Shown: positions 54,438 to 62,988, counted from the first letter of the stretch. The stretch is DNA of 64,000 bases from Pseudomonas sp. SL4(2022) (GCF_026625725.1 NZ_CP113060.1:1432001-1496000); one strand, 5' to 3'. A program made the numbers and translations. The notes: a model not told the origin generated them from the letters alone.

Positions 54438-55373
54438 TTAATCCGCCAGGGTGGGCGAGGCCGCAGCCGGCTCCTTGTGCAGCACGTAAAGCAGGTTCGG
54501 CTCACTGACGATGTAGATATTGCCCTGCGCATCCATGGTCACCCCCTCAGCCTGTTCGATACCGCCACGCAGGCCATTCATACCACGCGCCAAGCTGATA
54601 AAGCTGACCGGTTCGCCGTACTCATCCACCTCCAGCAGCAGCCGCGACTCGTCAGACAACACCAGAGAGTGGCCGGTACGGGCATCGTAGGTCAGCGAGG
54701 AAATATCACGCAGAAACAAGTGCCCACCGCCCATGGGCTGCATAACACCGGTGGCACCGTCTTCACCGGGGAAAGGCAGGCTGAACAGACCCAGCGGCCC
54801 ACGCTCCTTGCCCAGCAGCACCCGGTTGTTGCGCGAGTCCCAGGCAATCCCTTCAAAGCCCTTGTTGCCCGCCTCGGCAAACCCCAGATCCAACGAGGGC
54901 AGCTCGGCAAACTCCAGGCTACGGGTCAGCGCTTCCAACTTGAACGTGGTCAGCGTACGCATGCGCTCATCGATGATCGCCAGGCGACCATCAGCAAGCA
55001 TTTCCACGCCTTCGGGATTGGCAAAACCATGCAGGTCAATGCGCCGCAGCACCTGACCATCGAGGGTCAACTCGATCAATTGCGGGGATTTGCCTGTGAC
55101 AATGAACAAGGTATTGCTGTCGGCACTGTAGGTCAGGCCGGAAACCTCCTCCTGCTCAAGCCCCTGCAGCGGCTTGCCCTGCAGCACAGCCTGATAGCCT
55201 GGCAGCCAGATATGTTGCTGCTGCTCGGCTGCCCCCACCTGCAGTTCCTGAAACCAGAAATACAGACGGTCATCCCAATGGCGGTAATTGGCCACCAACG
55301 CCGCACTCAGCCCCAACAGCAAAAACGCAATGAGCCAACGCAGACGCACCAGCCGGACAATCCAGTTTGACAT
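54438..55373 (-). CDS. SdiA-regulated domain (YjiK-like) membrane-anchored protein, copy 2
   Basis: A 311-residue paralogue of the gene at 52982-53902: one N-terminal membrane helix (LRWLIAFLLLGLSAALVANY), then the same beta-propeller-like domain with EEVSGLTYSADSNTLFIVTG, GNKGFEGIAWDSRNNRVLL and TGHSLVLSDESRLLLEV. The two copies share clear motif spacing but differ through most positions, so the duplication is old. It starts the three-gene run with the OB-fold gene. Confidence 0.88.
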   Translation of the reverse strand: MSNWIVRLVRLRWLIAFLLLGLSAALVANYRHWDDRLYFWFQELQVGAAEQQQHIWLPGYQAVLQGKPLQGLEQEEVSGLTYSADSNTLFIVTGKSPQLIELTLDGQVLRRIDLHGFANPEGVEMLADGRLAIIDERMRTLTTFKLEALTRSLEFAELPSLDLGFAEAGNKGFEGIAWDSRNNRVLLGKERGPLGLFSLPFPGEDGATGVMQPMGGGHLFLRDISSLTYDARTGHSLVLSDESRLLLEVDEYGEPVSFISLARGMNGLRGGIEQAEGVTMDAQGNIYIVSEPNLLYVLHKEPAAASPTLAD

Positions 55374-55487
55374 CGCACACAACTCAGCAGAACGATGGCT
55401 ATCAGACTAGAGAGCTACCCTTAAGTTTCTGTTACGCCACCTGACCCACAGGCACCTCCAGGCGCCTGCTTGTAACGGTCATATGAC

Positions 55488-56153
55488 TTAAAGCGCGCGA
55501 CTGCTGAAGCGGCTGTGGCCAACCAGCTCCAGCGCCAGCTCATCACCCTTGTGCAGCGGGCCGACACCCACTGGCGTACCGGTGAGGATCACATCACCCG
55601 GCTGCAGGCTGAAATGCCCAGCGATGTGCTGGATCATCGGCAGAATCGGGTTAAGCATGTCACGGCTGTTGCCGTCCTGACGCACTTCACCGTTGATCGC
55701 CAGGCGAATGCCGATATCGGTAAGGTCTTCAACGGCATCACCGGGCACGAACGGCGCCAGCACGCAGGCACCGTCGAAGGATTTGGCGGTTTCCCAGGGA
55801 TAGCCCTTGGCCTTGAGCGTGGCCTGCAGGTCGCGCAGCGTCAGGTCCAACGCCGGGGCGAAGCCGGAGATGGCATCGCGCACCTCCTCGGCATTCGGCG
55901 TGCGCGACAGCGGCTTGCCGATCAGCACCGCGATTTCCGCCTCGTAATGCACATCACCCTTACCCTCAACCAGGGTGAAGCCATCATCCAGCGGCACCAC
56001 GCAACTGCCCGCTTTGATAAACAGCAACGGCTCGGTAGGAACCGGGTTGTTCAGTTCCTTGGCATGCTCGGCGTAGTTACGGCCGATGCACACCACCTTG
56101 CCCATGGGAAAGTGGATATGGGTGCCATCGACATACTGATGCTGGTAGCTCAT
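55488..56153 (-). CDS. Fumarylacetoacetate hydrolase (FAH) family protein
   Basis: A 221-residue FAH-fold protein with the metal-binding sequence DVHYEAEIAVLIGKPLSRTPN (two glutamates) preceded by KVVCIGRNYAEHAKELNN. The C-terminal part DVILTGTPVGVGPLHKGDELALEL is conserved in the family. FAH-family enzymes hydrolyse C-C bonds of acylpyruvates or decarboxylate oxaloacetate; the last is typical for short members such as this. CAGGAG precedes the ATG; an in-frame ATG eight codons up is less likely. Confidence 0.9.
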   Translation of the reverse strand: MSYQHQYVDGTHIHFPMGKVVCIGRNYAEHAKELNNPVPTEPLLFIKAGSCVVPLDDGFTLVEGKGDVHYEAEIAVLIGKPLSRTPNAEEVRDAISGFAPALDLTLRDLQATLKAKGYPWETAKSFDGACVLAPFVPGDAVEDLTDIGIRLAINGEVRQDGNSRDMLNPILPMIQHIAGHFSLQPGDVILTGTPVGVGPLHKGDELALELVGHSRFSSRAL

Positions 56154-56299
56154 AAGCAACTCCTGATGGGAATGCATGACGCCGCTCGTTGTGCGAGCGG
56201 CAGGCGCAGAGCGGTAGCCCCGCCCTACGCTCTGAATCGTTGATCGCCCATGGTGGAAGAACCTTCACGGGCTGTCGTAGCGACTAAAGACTTAATCAG

Positions 56300-56438
56300 C
56301 TTGCTGAAAGCGTTGCGAGCGAAGGCCAGGCAAGGCGGCGGAGTCTGGAAAAAGCGGAGTTGGCTAGTGCCCCAATGAGCATTTTTCCTGACTTCGCCAA
56401 CGCAGCATGGCGCGCGTAGCCCGCAGCAGCTTTCAAAG
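56300..56438. repeat. ~137-bp palindromic intergenic element
   Basis: Imperfect inverted ends: TGAAAGCGTTGCGAGC at the left (from 56305) and, from the right on the other strand, TGAAAGCTGCTGCGGGC (from 56435). The right end overlaps the stop codon of the D-2-hydroxyglutarate dehydrogenase gene. The interior has no gene. Confidence 0.55.
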
Positions 56439-57827
56439 CGGAAAGATCTTACCCGGGTTCATGATGCCGTTGGGGTCAAACACTGCCTTGATCGCCTTCA
56501 TATAGCCAATCTCGGCTTCCGAGCGGCTGTAGGTCAGGTAATCGCGCTTGGTCATGCCCACACCGTGTTCGGCGCTGATCGAGCCGTTGTACTTCTGCAC
56601 GGTCTCGAACACCCACTTGTTGACGGTAGCGCACTTGGCGAAGAATTCGTCCTTGGACAGGTTCTCCGGCTTGAGGATATTCAGGTGCAGGTTGCCGTCA
56701 CCGATATGGCCGAACCAGACGATTTCGAAGTCCGGGTAGTGTTCGCCGACGATGCGGTCGATGTCGTGCAAGAAGGCCGGCACCTTGGAGACGGTGACCG
56801 AAATGTCGTTCTTGTACGGCGTCCAGTGGCTGATGGTTTCCGAGATGTACTCGCGCAGCTTCCACAGGTTCTGCAATTGCTGCTCGCTCTGGCTCATCAC
56901 GCCGTCCAGCACCCAGCCCTGCTCCACACAATGCTCGAAGGTGGCCAGGGCGGCGTCGGCGACTTCCTCGGTGGTGGCTTCAAATTCCAGCAGAGCATAA
57001 AACGGGCAATCGGTTTCAAACGCCGGTGGTACATCGCCACGGGCCATGATCTTGGCCAGGGCCTTGTCCGAGAAGAACTCGAAGGCGGTCAGGTCCAGCT
57101 TGTTCTGGAAGGCATGCAGCACCGGCATGATCGAGTCGAAGTCCGGGGTGCCGAGCACCATGGCGGTGAGGTTCTTCGGCGCACGGTCCAGCCGCATGGT
57201 CGCTTCCACAACAAAGCCCAGCGTGCCTTCGGCACCGATAAACAGCTGGCGCATGTCGTAGCCGGTGGCGTTCTTGATCAGGTCTTTGTTCAGCTCCAGC
57301 AACTCGCCGGTGCCGGTAACGACCTTGAGGCCAGCCACCCAGTTGCGGGTCATACCGTAGCGAATCACTTTGATGCCACCGGCATTGGTGCCGATGTTGC
57401 CGCCAATCTGGCTGGAACCCGCCGAGGCGAAATCCACGGGGTAATACAACCCTTTGTCCTCGGCGAACATCTGCAACTGCTTGGTCACCACGCCGGGCTG
57501 ACACACCGCCGTGCGGTCGAATTCGTTGAAGTCGAGAATCTGGTTCATGTAATCGAAGGCCACGACCACTTCACCGTTGGCAGCGACCGCGCCTGCCGAA
57601 AGCCCTGTACGACCGCCCGACGGCACCAGCGCGACCTTATGCTGATTGGCCCAACGCACGATGGCCTGCACCTGCTCGATGCTCTTGGGGAAGGCAATCG
57701 CCAGCGGCGCGGGGGCGAAATGCTTGGTCCAGTCCTTGCCGTAAGTGTTGAGGGAATCGGCATCGGTCAGCACCTTGCCAGGCTCAACCAGGGTCTTCAG
57801 CTCTTCGATCAGCGCAGGGTTGGTCAT
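56433..57827 (-). CDS. FAD-linked D-2-hydroxyglutarate dehydrogenase
   Basis: A 464-residue flavoprotein of the FAD_binding_4 / FAD-linked oxidase C family: PSGGRTGLSAGAVAANGEVVVAFDYM and AGSSQIGGNIGTNAGGIKVIRYGMTRNWVAGL bind FAD, and the C-terminal domain includes the metal-site histidines in WFGHIGDGNLHLN. It converts D-2-hydroxyglutarate to 2-oxoglutarate. The start MTNPALIEELK matches homologue length; an upstream ATG at 57851 has a better AGGGTG and cannot be excluded. It is divergent from serA, whose product generates the substrate. Confidence 0.93.
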   Translation of the reverse strand: MTNPALIEELKTLVEPGKVLTDADSLNTYGKDWTKHFAPAPLAIAFPKSIEQVQAIVRWANQHKVALVPSGGRTGLSAGAVAANGEVVVAFDYMNQILDFNEFDRTAVCQPGVVTKQLQMFAEDKGLYYPVDFASAGSSQIGGNIGTNAGGIKVIRYGMTRNWVAGLKVVTGTGELLELNKDLIKNATGYDMRQLFIGAEGTLGFVVEATMRLDRAPKNLTAMVLGTPDFDSIMPVLHAFQNKLDLTAFEFFSDKALAKIMARGDVPPAFETDCPFYALLEFEATTEEVADAALATFEHCVEQGWVLDGVMSQSEQQLQNLWKLREYISETISHWTPYKNDISVTVSKVPAFLHDIDRIVGEHYPDFEIVWFGHIGDGNLHLNILKPENLSKDEFFAKCATVNKWVFETVQKYNGSISAEHGVGMTKRDYLTYSRSEAEIGYMKAIKAVFDPNGIMNPGKIFPL

Positions 57828-57900
57828 CAACGGAACTCTCAAACGATTCATGGTCACCCTGAGCACGCTTCATCTGCCAGGGTAGGTGTTTCGCGGGGCT

Positions 57901-57916
57901 CGTATGCTAGCATACG
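57901..57916. promoter_or_regulatory. Perfect 16-bp palindrome between the dehydrogenase and serA genes
   Basis: CGTATGCTAGCATACG is fully self-complementary and lies about 75-100 bases from both divergent starts. It is a candidate operator for a dimeric regulator acting on either gene. Confidence 0.5.
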
Positions 57917-58013
57917 CACCCCGTAAATCGTGCCCCCGCGCCGATCTGCGGGCTGCGGCCGGCGGCGCTCGGCCTCCTCCCTGACACTATTTTGTGGGAC
58001 AACAGGTACTCCG

Positions 58014-59243
58014 ATGAGCAAGACCTCTCTCGACAAGAGCAAGATCAAGTTCCTTCTTCTTGAAGGCGTCCACCAGAATGCAGTGGACACCCTGAAGGCC
58101 GCTGGTTACACCAACATCGAGTACCTCAAGGGCGCACTCTCCGACGACGAGCTGAAAGAAAAGATCGCCGATGCGCACTTTATCGGTATCCGTTCGCGCA
58201 CCCAGCTGACCGCCGAAGTCTTCGACTGCGCCAAGCGCCTGGTGGCTGTAGGCTGCTTCTGCATCGGCACCAACCAGGTTGACCTCGACGCCGCCCGCGA
58301 GCGCGGTATCGCCGTGTTCAACGCACCCTATTCGAACACCCGCTCGGTGGCCGAACTGGTGCTGGCCCAGGCCATTCTGCTGCTGCGCGGCATCCCCGAG
58401 AAGAACGCTTCCTGCCACCGTGGTGGCTGGATCAAGTCGGCAGCCAACTCCTTCGAAATCCGTGGCAAGAAGCTGGGTATCGTCGGTTACGGCTCGATCG
58501 GCACCCAGCTCTCGGTACTGGCTGAAGCCATGGGCATGCAGGTGTTCTTCTACGACACCGTGACCAAGCTGCCACTGGGCAACGCCACCCAGATCGCCAA
58601 ACTGCACGACCTGCTGGGCATGTGCGACATCGTGTCGCTGCACGTCCCTGAGCTGCCCTCCACCCAGTGGATGATCGGCGAGAAAGAAATCCGCGCCATG
58701 AAAAAGGGCGGCATTCTGATCAACGCCGCACGCGGCACCGTGGTTGAACTGGAGCATCTGGCTGCGGCGATCAAGGACGAGCACCTGATTGGCGCCGCCA
58801 TCGACGTGTTCCCGGTCGAGCCAAAGTCCAACGACGAAGAGTTCGAAAGCCCGCTGCGTGGCCTGGACCGCGTGATCCTGACCCCGCACATCGGCGGTTC
58901 GACCGCTGAAGCCCAGGCCAACATCGGCCTGGAAGTGGCCGAGAAGCTGGTCAAGTACAGCGACAACGGTACCTCGGTTTCGTCCGTCAACTTCCCGGAA
59001 GTGGCCCTGCCGGCGCACCCGGGCAAGCACCGCCTGCTGCACATCCACGCCAACATCCCAGGCGTGATGAGCGAGATCAACAACGTGTTCGCCGAAAACG
59101 GCATCAACATCTCTGGCCAGTTCCTGCAGACCAACGACAAGGTCGGCTACGTGGTCATCGACGTCGACGCCGACTACTCCGACCTGGCGCTGGAGAAGCT
59201 GCAACACGTTAAAGGCACGATCCGCAGCCGCGTCTTGTTCTAA
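58014..59243 (+). CDS. serA: D-3-phosphoglycerate dehydrogenase
   Basis: The first step of serine synthesis, also able to reduce 2-oxoglutarate to D-2-hydroxyglutarate. The 409-residue protein has the Rossmann motif VGYGSIGTQLSVLAEAMGM, catalytic arginine/glutamate region INAARGTVVELEHLAAAI, histidine in LTPHIGGSTAEAQ and a C-terminal ACT domain (HANIPGVMSEINNVFAENGINI) for serine feedback, as in E. coli SerA. AGGTAC precedes the ATG at MSKTSLDKSK; 28 codons of open frame upstream are non-coding. Confidence 0.97.
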   Translation: MSKTSLDKSKIKFLLLEGVHQNAVDTLKAAGYTNIEYLKGALSDDELKEKIADAHFIGIRSRTQLTAEVFDCAKRLVAVGCFCIGTNQVDLDAARERGIAVFNAPYSNTRSVAELVLAQAILLLRGIPEKNASCHRGGWIKSAANSFEIRGKKLGIVGYGSIGTQLSVLAEAMGMQVFFYDTVTKLPLGNATQIAKLHDLLGMCDIVSLHVPELPSTQWMIGEKEIRAMKKGGILINAARGTVVELEHLAAAIKDEHLIGAAIDVFPVEPKSNDEEFESPLRGLDRVILTPHIGGSTAEAQANIGLEVAEKLVKYSDNGTSVSSVNFPEVALPAHPGKHRLLHIHANIPGVMSEINNVFAENGINISGQFLQTNDKVGYVVIDVDADYSDLALEKLQHVKGTIRSRVLF

Positions 59244-59255
59244 CGCGGCGCAGAC

Positions 59256-59286
59256 ATTAAAAAGGCGACTTCGGTCGCCTTTTTAA
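59256..59286. terminator. Terminator after serA
   Basis: AAAAAGGCGAC and GTCGCCTTTTT pair around TTCG, with T and A runs on either side, immediately downstream of serA. Confidence 0.9.
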
Positions 59287-59314
59287 TGCGCGTTCGACAC
59301 ATTCAGGAATTCCT

Positions 59315-60097
59315 ATGCTCACCCTTCCAGTCCGTTTTACCCTGCTATTGACCGGCTTATTAACCCTCGGCAGCACTCAGGCCCAATCCAATGCCAACAG
59401 TTTGAGCGTACGCTACGAGGCCGCGCCGCTTGAGCTGCGAGACATCGCCGCACAGGCCGAACAGGATGCCATTCTCGAGGGTTGGCGTGAGCAGATCGAA
59501 GCGTTGCTGCCGGATCAGGGCCTGCAACTGCTGCTGACAATGCGCACATGCGATGAGGCCAACGCGTTTTACGACAGCGCCGAACAGAGCATCATTTATT
59601 GCTACGAAGAGCTGCAAGACACGCAAAACAACTTCGCTCAATTTGAAGCCGATGGCCAACTCAATGCCGAAGAGGCGCAGGCGTTCGCCGTCGGCTGGAG
59701 CGACTACCTGTTCTTCCACGAACTGGGCCACGCGCTGATCGATCAGTTGGAAATCCCCATGCTGGGGCGCGAAGAAGATGTGGCCGATCAGATCAGCACC
59801 TACATTTGGGTACACCGCGAAGACGGCGAGCACATCCTCAACGGCACCATTTTAAGCTTTGCCACGTGGGGCGACGATGTCAGCGAAGACGGGCTGGCCG
59901 CGACGCACAGCCTGAACGGGCAACGCTATTACAACGTGATGTGCTGGGCATACGGTGCCGACATCGAGCGTTACAGCGATGCAGGCGATCAGCTTCCGGA
60001 GGAGCGCCGGGACAGTTGTGAAGAGGAGTATTGGCAGCTGGCCAATGCCATCGAACAGCTTCTGCCACTGCACTTCGATGATGATCCAGCGCCTTAA
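59315..60097 (+). CDS. DUF4344 secreted metallopeptidase-like protein
   Basis: A 260-residue exported protein with signal peptide MLTLPVRFTLLLTGLLTLGSTQA and the zinc-binding HELGH at residues 135-139, inside SDYLFFHELGHALIDQLEIPMLGREEDVADQ, where a downstream glutamate is the likely third ligand. This is the DUF4344 family pattern. Cysteines at CDEANAF, YCYEEL and elsewhere could form disulphides. A metallopeptidase activity is predicted but not demonstrated for the family. Its stop overlaps the convergent DUF523 gene by four bases. Confidence 0.88.
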   Translation: MLTLPVRFTLLLTGLLTLGSTQAQSNANSLSVRYEAAPLELRDIAAQAEQDAILEGWREQIEALLPDQGLQLLLTMRTCDEANAFYDSAEQSIIYCYEELQDTQNNFAQFEADGQLNAEEAQAFAVGWSDYLFFHELGHALIDQLEIPMLGREEDVADQISTYIWVHREDGEHILNGTILSFATWGDDVSEDGLAATHSLNGQRYYNVMCWAYGADIERYSDAGDQLPEERRDSCEEEYWQLANAIEQLLPLHFDDDPAP

Positions 60098-60588
60098 TCA
60101 GCGCCGTCCAGCACCGCCAGAAAGGCCTGCGCCGCCACCAGTTCTTCTTCACTGAACACCCGCACCCCGGCGCGGCGCAAGGCCGCCGCCGTCACGCCTT
60201 CGCCAGCGACCTGGGTGCCGCTAAAACTGCCGTCATACGCCTCGCGATTGCCACACGAGGGACTGCGCGCCTTAAGCAGCGCAATACCAATGCCATGCTG
60301 CGCCACCAGGGCCAGGGCCTGTTGTGCGCCGTCAACAAAAGCCGCTGTGACATCCTCGCCATCCACCGTCAGCACCGGCAGGTGCCCATCGAGCACTTTT
60401 GCCCCCTGACCGCCCGCAATTTCCGCTGGGGCACGCGGCGTGGGCAAGCCGCCCGCCACTTCCGGGCACAACGGCACCACGCGGCCTTCCTGTTGCCAGC
60501 GCTCCAGCAGGCTGAACGGACCATGGGCACCGCCGTCATAGCGTACGCGCTGGCCCAGCAGGCAACGGCTCACCAGAATTTTCTGCAT
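60094..60588 (-). CDS. DUF523 family protein
   Basis: A 164-residue protein of the DUF523 family: MQKILVSRCLLGQRVRYDGG, VVPLCPEVAGGLPTPRAPAEI and ALLKARSPSCGNREAYDGSF, with conserved cysteines in each block. Those cysteines suggest a metal site or iron-sulphur cluster; function unknown. Related DUF523-DUF1722 fusions exist elsewhere, but no DUF1722 domain is attached here. Confidence 0.9.
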   Translation of the reverse strand: MQKILVSRCLLGQRVRYDGGAHGPFSLLERWQQEGRVVPLCPEVAGGLPTPRAPAEIAGGQGAKVLDGHLPVLTVDGEDVTAAFVDGAQQALALVAQHGIGIALLKARSPSCGNREAYDGSFSGTQVAGEGVTAAALRRAGVRVFSEEELVAAQAFLAVLDGAD

Positions 60589-60810
60589 GTCTCACTCTCG
60601 TTTAGTCACTTGCCGTAACACGGCCCGGTTACTGCCTCGCGCCCCTCCCGACCAAAGGGTCGGGCTGCCTGGCAGATTGCCAAACCCATCACGCCAGCCG
60701 CCCTATCCGCGCCCAACTACGACCTATCCTTCGGCGGGAAGCGAACCGGTTCAATGGCGCGCGCGACAGGCCCGGCACAGACTCTTGGCACTCTAGCTGA
60801 GGACATCGCC
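60589..60810. promoter_or_regulatory. Divergent DUF523 / DUF6160 promoter region
   Basis: 222 bases between divergent genes with no convincing reading frame. No promoter boxes recognised. Confidence 0.3.
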
Positions 60811-61368
60811 ATGCACCGCCCACTTCGCACCGTCGCCTTATCCCTCGTTGCCAGCCTTGCAGCCTATACGCTGCCAAGCCAGGCCGAATTGCTACCGATG
60901 GATAACCAAAGCCTGAGCGAAATCAGTGGCCAGGCCGGCATCAGCATCCGTACCGATGTATTGGCGACGATCAGCCGGATCAGCTGGAATGACGACGGTG
61001 GCAGCGCCTCGCTACGCAACGTGAAGATCGACAACGGCTGCCTGACCCCGGCCAGCTGTCCGAACGGTTCTGGCGGCAGCTTTGCCTTCGGCGCTGCACA
61101 ACTGGGCCTGACCCTGCCGATCTTCGGCGTCAACCTGCCCACCCTGAAAATCGACGTGGTCAACAATGGCAGCGGCCAGCAGCAACTGCAGCTGACCTTG
61201 CCTGATCTCACCACCATCAACCAGCAGCTGATTGCCAGCGGCATTCCCGCCCAACGCATTCGTATGCGTGTAGCCGCTGACATGTACGTCGGCGACAGCC
61301 AGCTGGGCAGTGTTGAGATCCGCGACATCACCGATCTACGCGGGACCTTCAAGGTCTGGGGTCACTAA
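60811..61368 (+). CDS. Secreted DUF6160-like protein
   Basis: A 185-residue exported protein with signal peptide MHRPLRTVALSLVASLAAYTLPSQA. The first mature segment, LLPMDNQSLSEISGQAGISIRTD, is a motif shared by Pseudomonas surface proteins of the DUF6160 / filamentous type, and the rest is glycine/serine/asparagine-rich beta sequence (NGSGGSFAFGAAQLGLTLPIFGVNLPTL). A surface-structure role is a guess. GAGG precedes the ATG. Confidence 0.65.
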   Translation: MHRPLRTVALSLVASLAAYTLPSQAELLPMDNQSLSEISGQAGISIRTDVLATISRISWNDDGGSASLRNVKIDNGCLTPASCPNGSGGSFAFGAAQLGLTLPIFGVNLPTLKIDVVNNGSGQQQLQLTLPDLTTINQQLIASGIPAQRIRMRVAADMYVGDSQLGSVEIRDITDLRGTFKVWGH

Positions 61369-61376
61369 ACCGCGGT

Positions 61377-62000
61377 CTAGAGTGGCCCATTGCCGCGCCG
61401 GCGAAACCAGCCGGTTAAGGACAAACGGTCACGGCACGCCGGCAAAACCTCATGAGGCATGTCGGCAGACAGAAACACCAGCAGACTGCCCGCCTGCGGC
61501 AACACATCACGCGTTTCGCCATTCGCCAGGTACAACCGCAGCGCGCCGCCCTGCTCAGCCTGCCAGTCCTCGTTGAGATAAAACACCACCGATACCGCGC
61601 GACGGTCATCATCACGGAACCGGTCCAGATGTTTCTGGTAGAACGCACCCGGTGGATACAACGCAAAGTGCCCTTCGAAGTCTTCCAAACCCAGGTATAA
61701 ACCCTGGTTCAGCGCCTGGCGTAGCTCATCCAGCACCTGCAGATACTCATCGCAGCTTGCCTGCTGCCCGGCCTCCAGCCACTGGATATGGTCACCGCGC
61801 ACTCCTTCGCGAATCTGTTGCTGCGCGCCGCGGCCCACACCGGCGGGCGCCAATGCACCTTGTGCGGCACGTTTACGGCACTCTTCGGCCAGTTTCAGGG
61901 TCAGAGAAGGCGCAATGAACTGCGTTTGCAACGACCAGCCGTGCTCGGCCAGGTCGTCAACGATGTGCGTCAGAAGTGCGGTGTGGGTATCGGTCGTCAT
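61377..62000 (-). CDS. 2-oxoglutarate/Fe(II)-dependent oxygenase
   Basis: A 207-residue prolyl-4-hydroxylase-like (SM-20/EGL-9 type) oxygenase. The iron ligands are H124 and D126 in YQKHLDRFRD and H183 in MPHEVLPA; the 2-oxoglutarate-binding arginine is probably R191 in RDRLSLTGWFRR. The substrate is unknown; prokaryotic members hydroxylate proteins such as EF-Tu. It is divergent from the DUF2059-like gene. Confidence 0.9.
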   Translation of the reverse strand: MTTDTHTALLTHIVDDLAEHGWSLQTQFIAPSLTLKLAEECRKRAAQGALAPAGVGRGAQQQIREGVRGDHIQWLEAGQQASCDEYLQVLDELRQALNQGLYLGLEDFEGHFALYPPGAFYQKHLDRFRDDDRRAVSVVFYLNEDWQAEQGGALRLYLANGETRDVLPQAGSLLVFLSADMPHEVLPACRDRLSLTGWFRRRGNGPL

Positions 62001-62084
62001 GCCGGCGATTCTACCAGCGCCCTGCCGAGCCTCGACAAGTGTCAGCGTGCCGCCGAAAATAGCCGCCCCTGAATGGAGTCCCTA

Positions 62085-62852
62085 ATGCGCGCCCTTTCCG
62101 TTGTACTGACCCTGCTGCTCAGCCTGCCCGCCCTGGCGGACGATTACCTGCGGCTGTATCAGGCGGCCGGCTGGCCGCAGCAACGCATGCATTTCAGCGA
62201 CGCCCTGCAGGCCGCTCAGGAGCGCTACCGCAGCAGCCTGCCGCCAGCGGTGCATCAGGCGCTGGTCAACAACAGCAACCAGCGCTTCGCCCCCAACGCC
62301 ATGGACCAACGCGCCCTACAGGGCTTGCGCAGCCACCTCGCGGCGCCCGCCAGTGCCTTGCAGTTCTTCCAGTCGCCACTGGGGCGCAAGATTGTCGATG
62401 CCGAGTTATTGGCCACCCGCAGCGACCAACTGGCCCGCCATGCCAATGGTCTGCCGCGCAGTGAAGCCAGCGCCACCCGCCGCCTGCTGATTCGCCACCT
62501 GGCCCAGGCGCTGCCGGCGCGGGAAGCCGGTGCCGAAGTCAGCCTGGCCCTGGCCGGTGTAGCCGCCGACAGCCTCAGTCAGATGCTCCCCGGCCTGCTC
62601 GGTGGCGACAGCGCCCAGGCCATGCTCAATGGCCAGCGCCAGCGGTTGATGGAGCAGATCGGGACGGATCTGGATAACACCCTGCTGCACGTCTACCGCG
62701 AGCTGAGCGATCCGGAGCTGGAAGAGTTCGTCAGTTTCGCCCAGTCCGATGCCGGCAAGGCCTACTACCAGGCCGCACTGGCGGCAATCCGCAGCGGCCT
62801 GGCGGTCGGCCAGAGCAGCACAGCACTGGCTCCAGCCTCGCAAGGCATCTGA
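62085..62852 (+). CDS. DUF2059-like secreted helical protein
   Basis: A 255-residue exported protein: signal peptide MRALSVVLTLLLSLPALA, then helical sequence with DUF2059-like elements (FQSPLGRKIVDAELLATR, YRELSDPELEEFVSFAQSDAGKAYYQAALAAI). DUF2059 proteins have no assigned role. GGAG precedes the ATG; an ATG four codons earlier is less likely. Confidence 0.78.
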   Translation: MRALSVVLTLLLSLPALADDYLRLYQAAGWPQQRMHFSDALQAAQERYRSSLPPAVHQALVNNSNQRFAPNAMDQRALQGLRSHLAAPASALQFFQSPLGRKIVDAELLATRSDQLARHANGLPRSEASATRRLLIRHLAQALPAREAGAEVSLALAGVAADSLSQMLPGLLGGDSAQAMLNGQRQRLMEQIGTDLDNTLLHVYRELSDPELEEFVSFAQSDAGKAYYQAALAAIRSGLAVGQSSTALAPASQGI

Positions 62853-62863
62853 GCCGAATCCAT

Positions 62864-62988
62864 GTAGGTTGGTGTTGAGCGGCGATGCGTTGAGGAGCAA
62901 CGCGACGATGCCCAACGACTGCAACGGATCGTCGAGCGCAGTGCTGCGCACGCCCTGTTGGGCTTCGCTACGCTCAACACCAACCTAC
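62864..62988. repeat. ~125-bp palindromic intergenic element (REP-like)
   Basis: The ends are perfect inverted copies: GTAGGTTGGTGTTGAGCG (62864-62881) and its complement at 62971-62988. Part of the right end is the stop codon of the alpha/beta hydrolase gene. No gene inside. Confidence 0.65.

Noticed and set aside
56565..57926. Long plus-strand open frame opposite the D-2-hydroxyglutarate dehydrogenase gene
   Set aside because: Antisense shadow of a conserved flavoprotein.
57987..59207. Long minus-strand open frame opposite serA
   Set aside because: Antisense shadow of serA with no domain.
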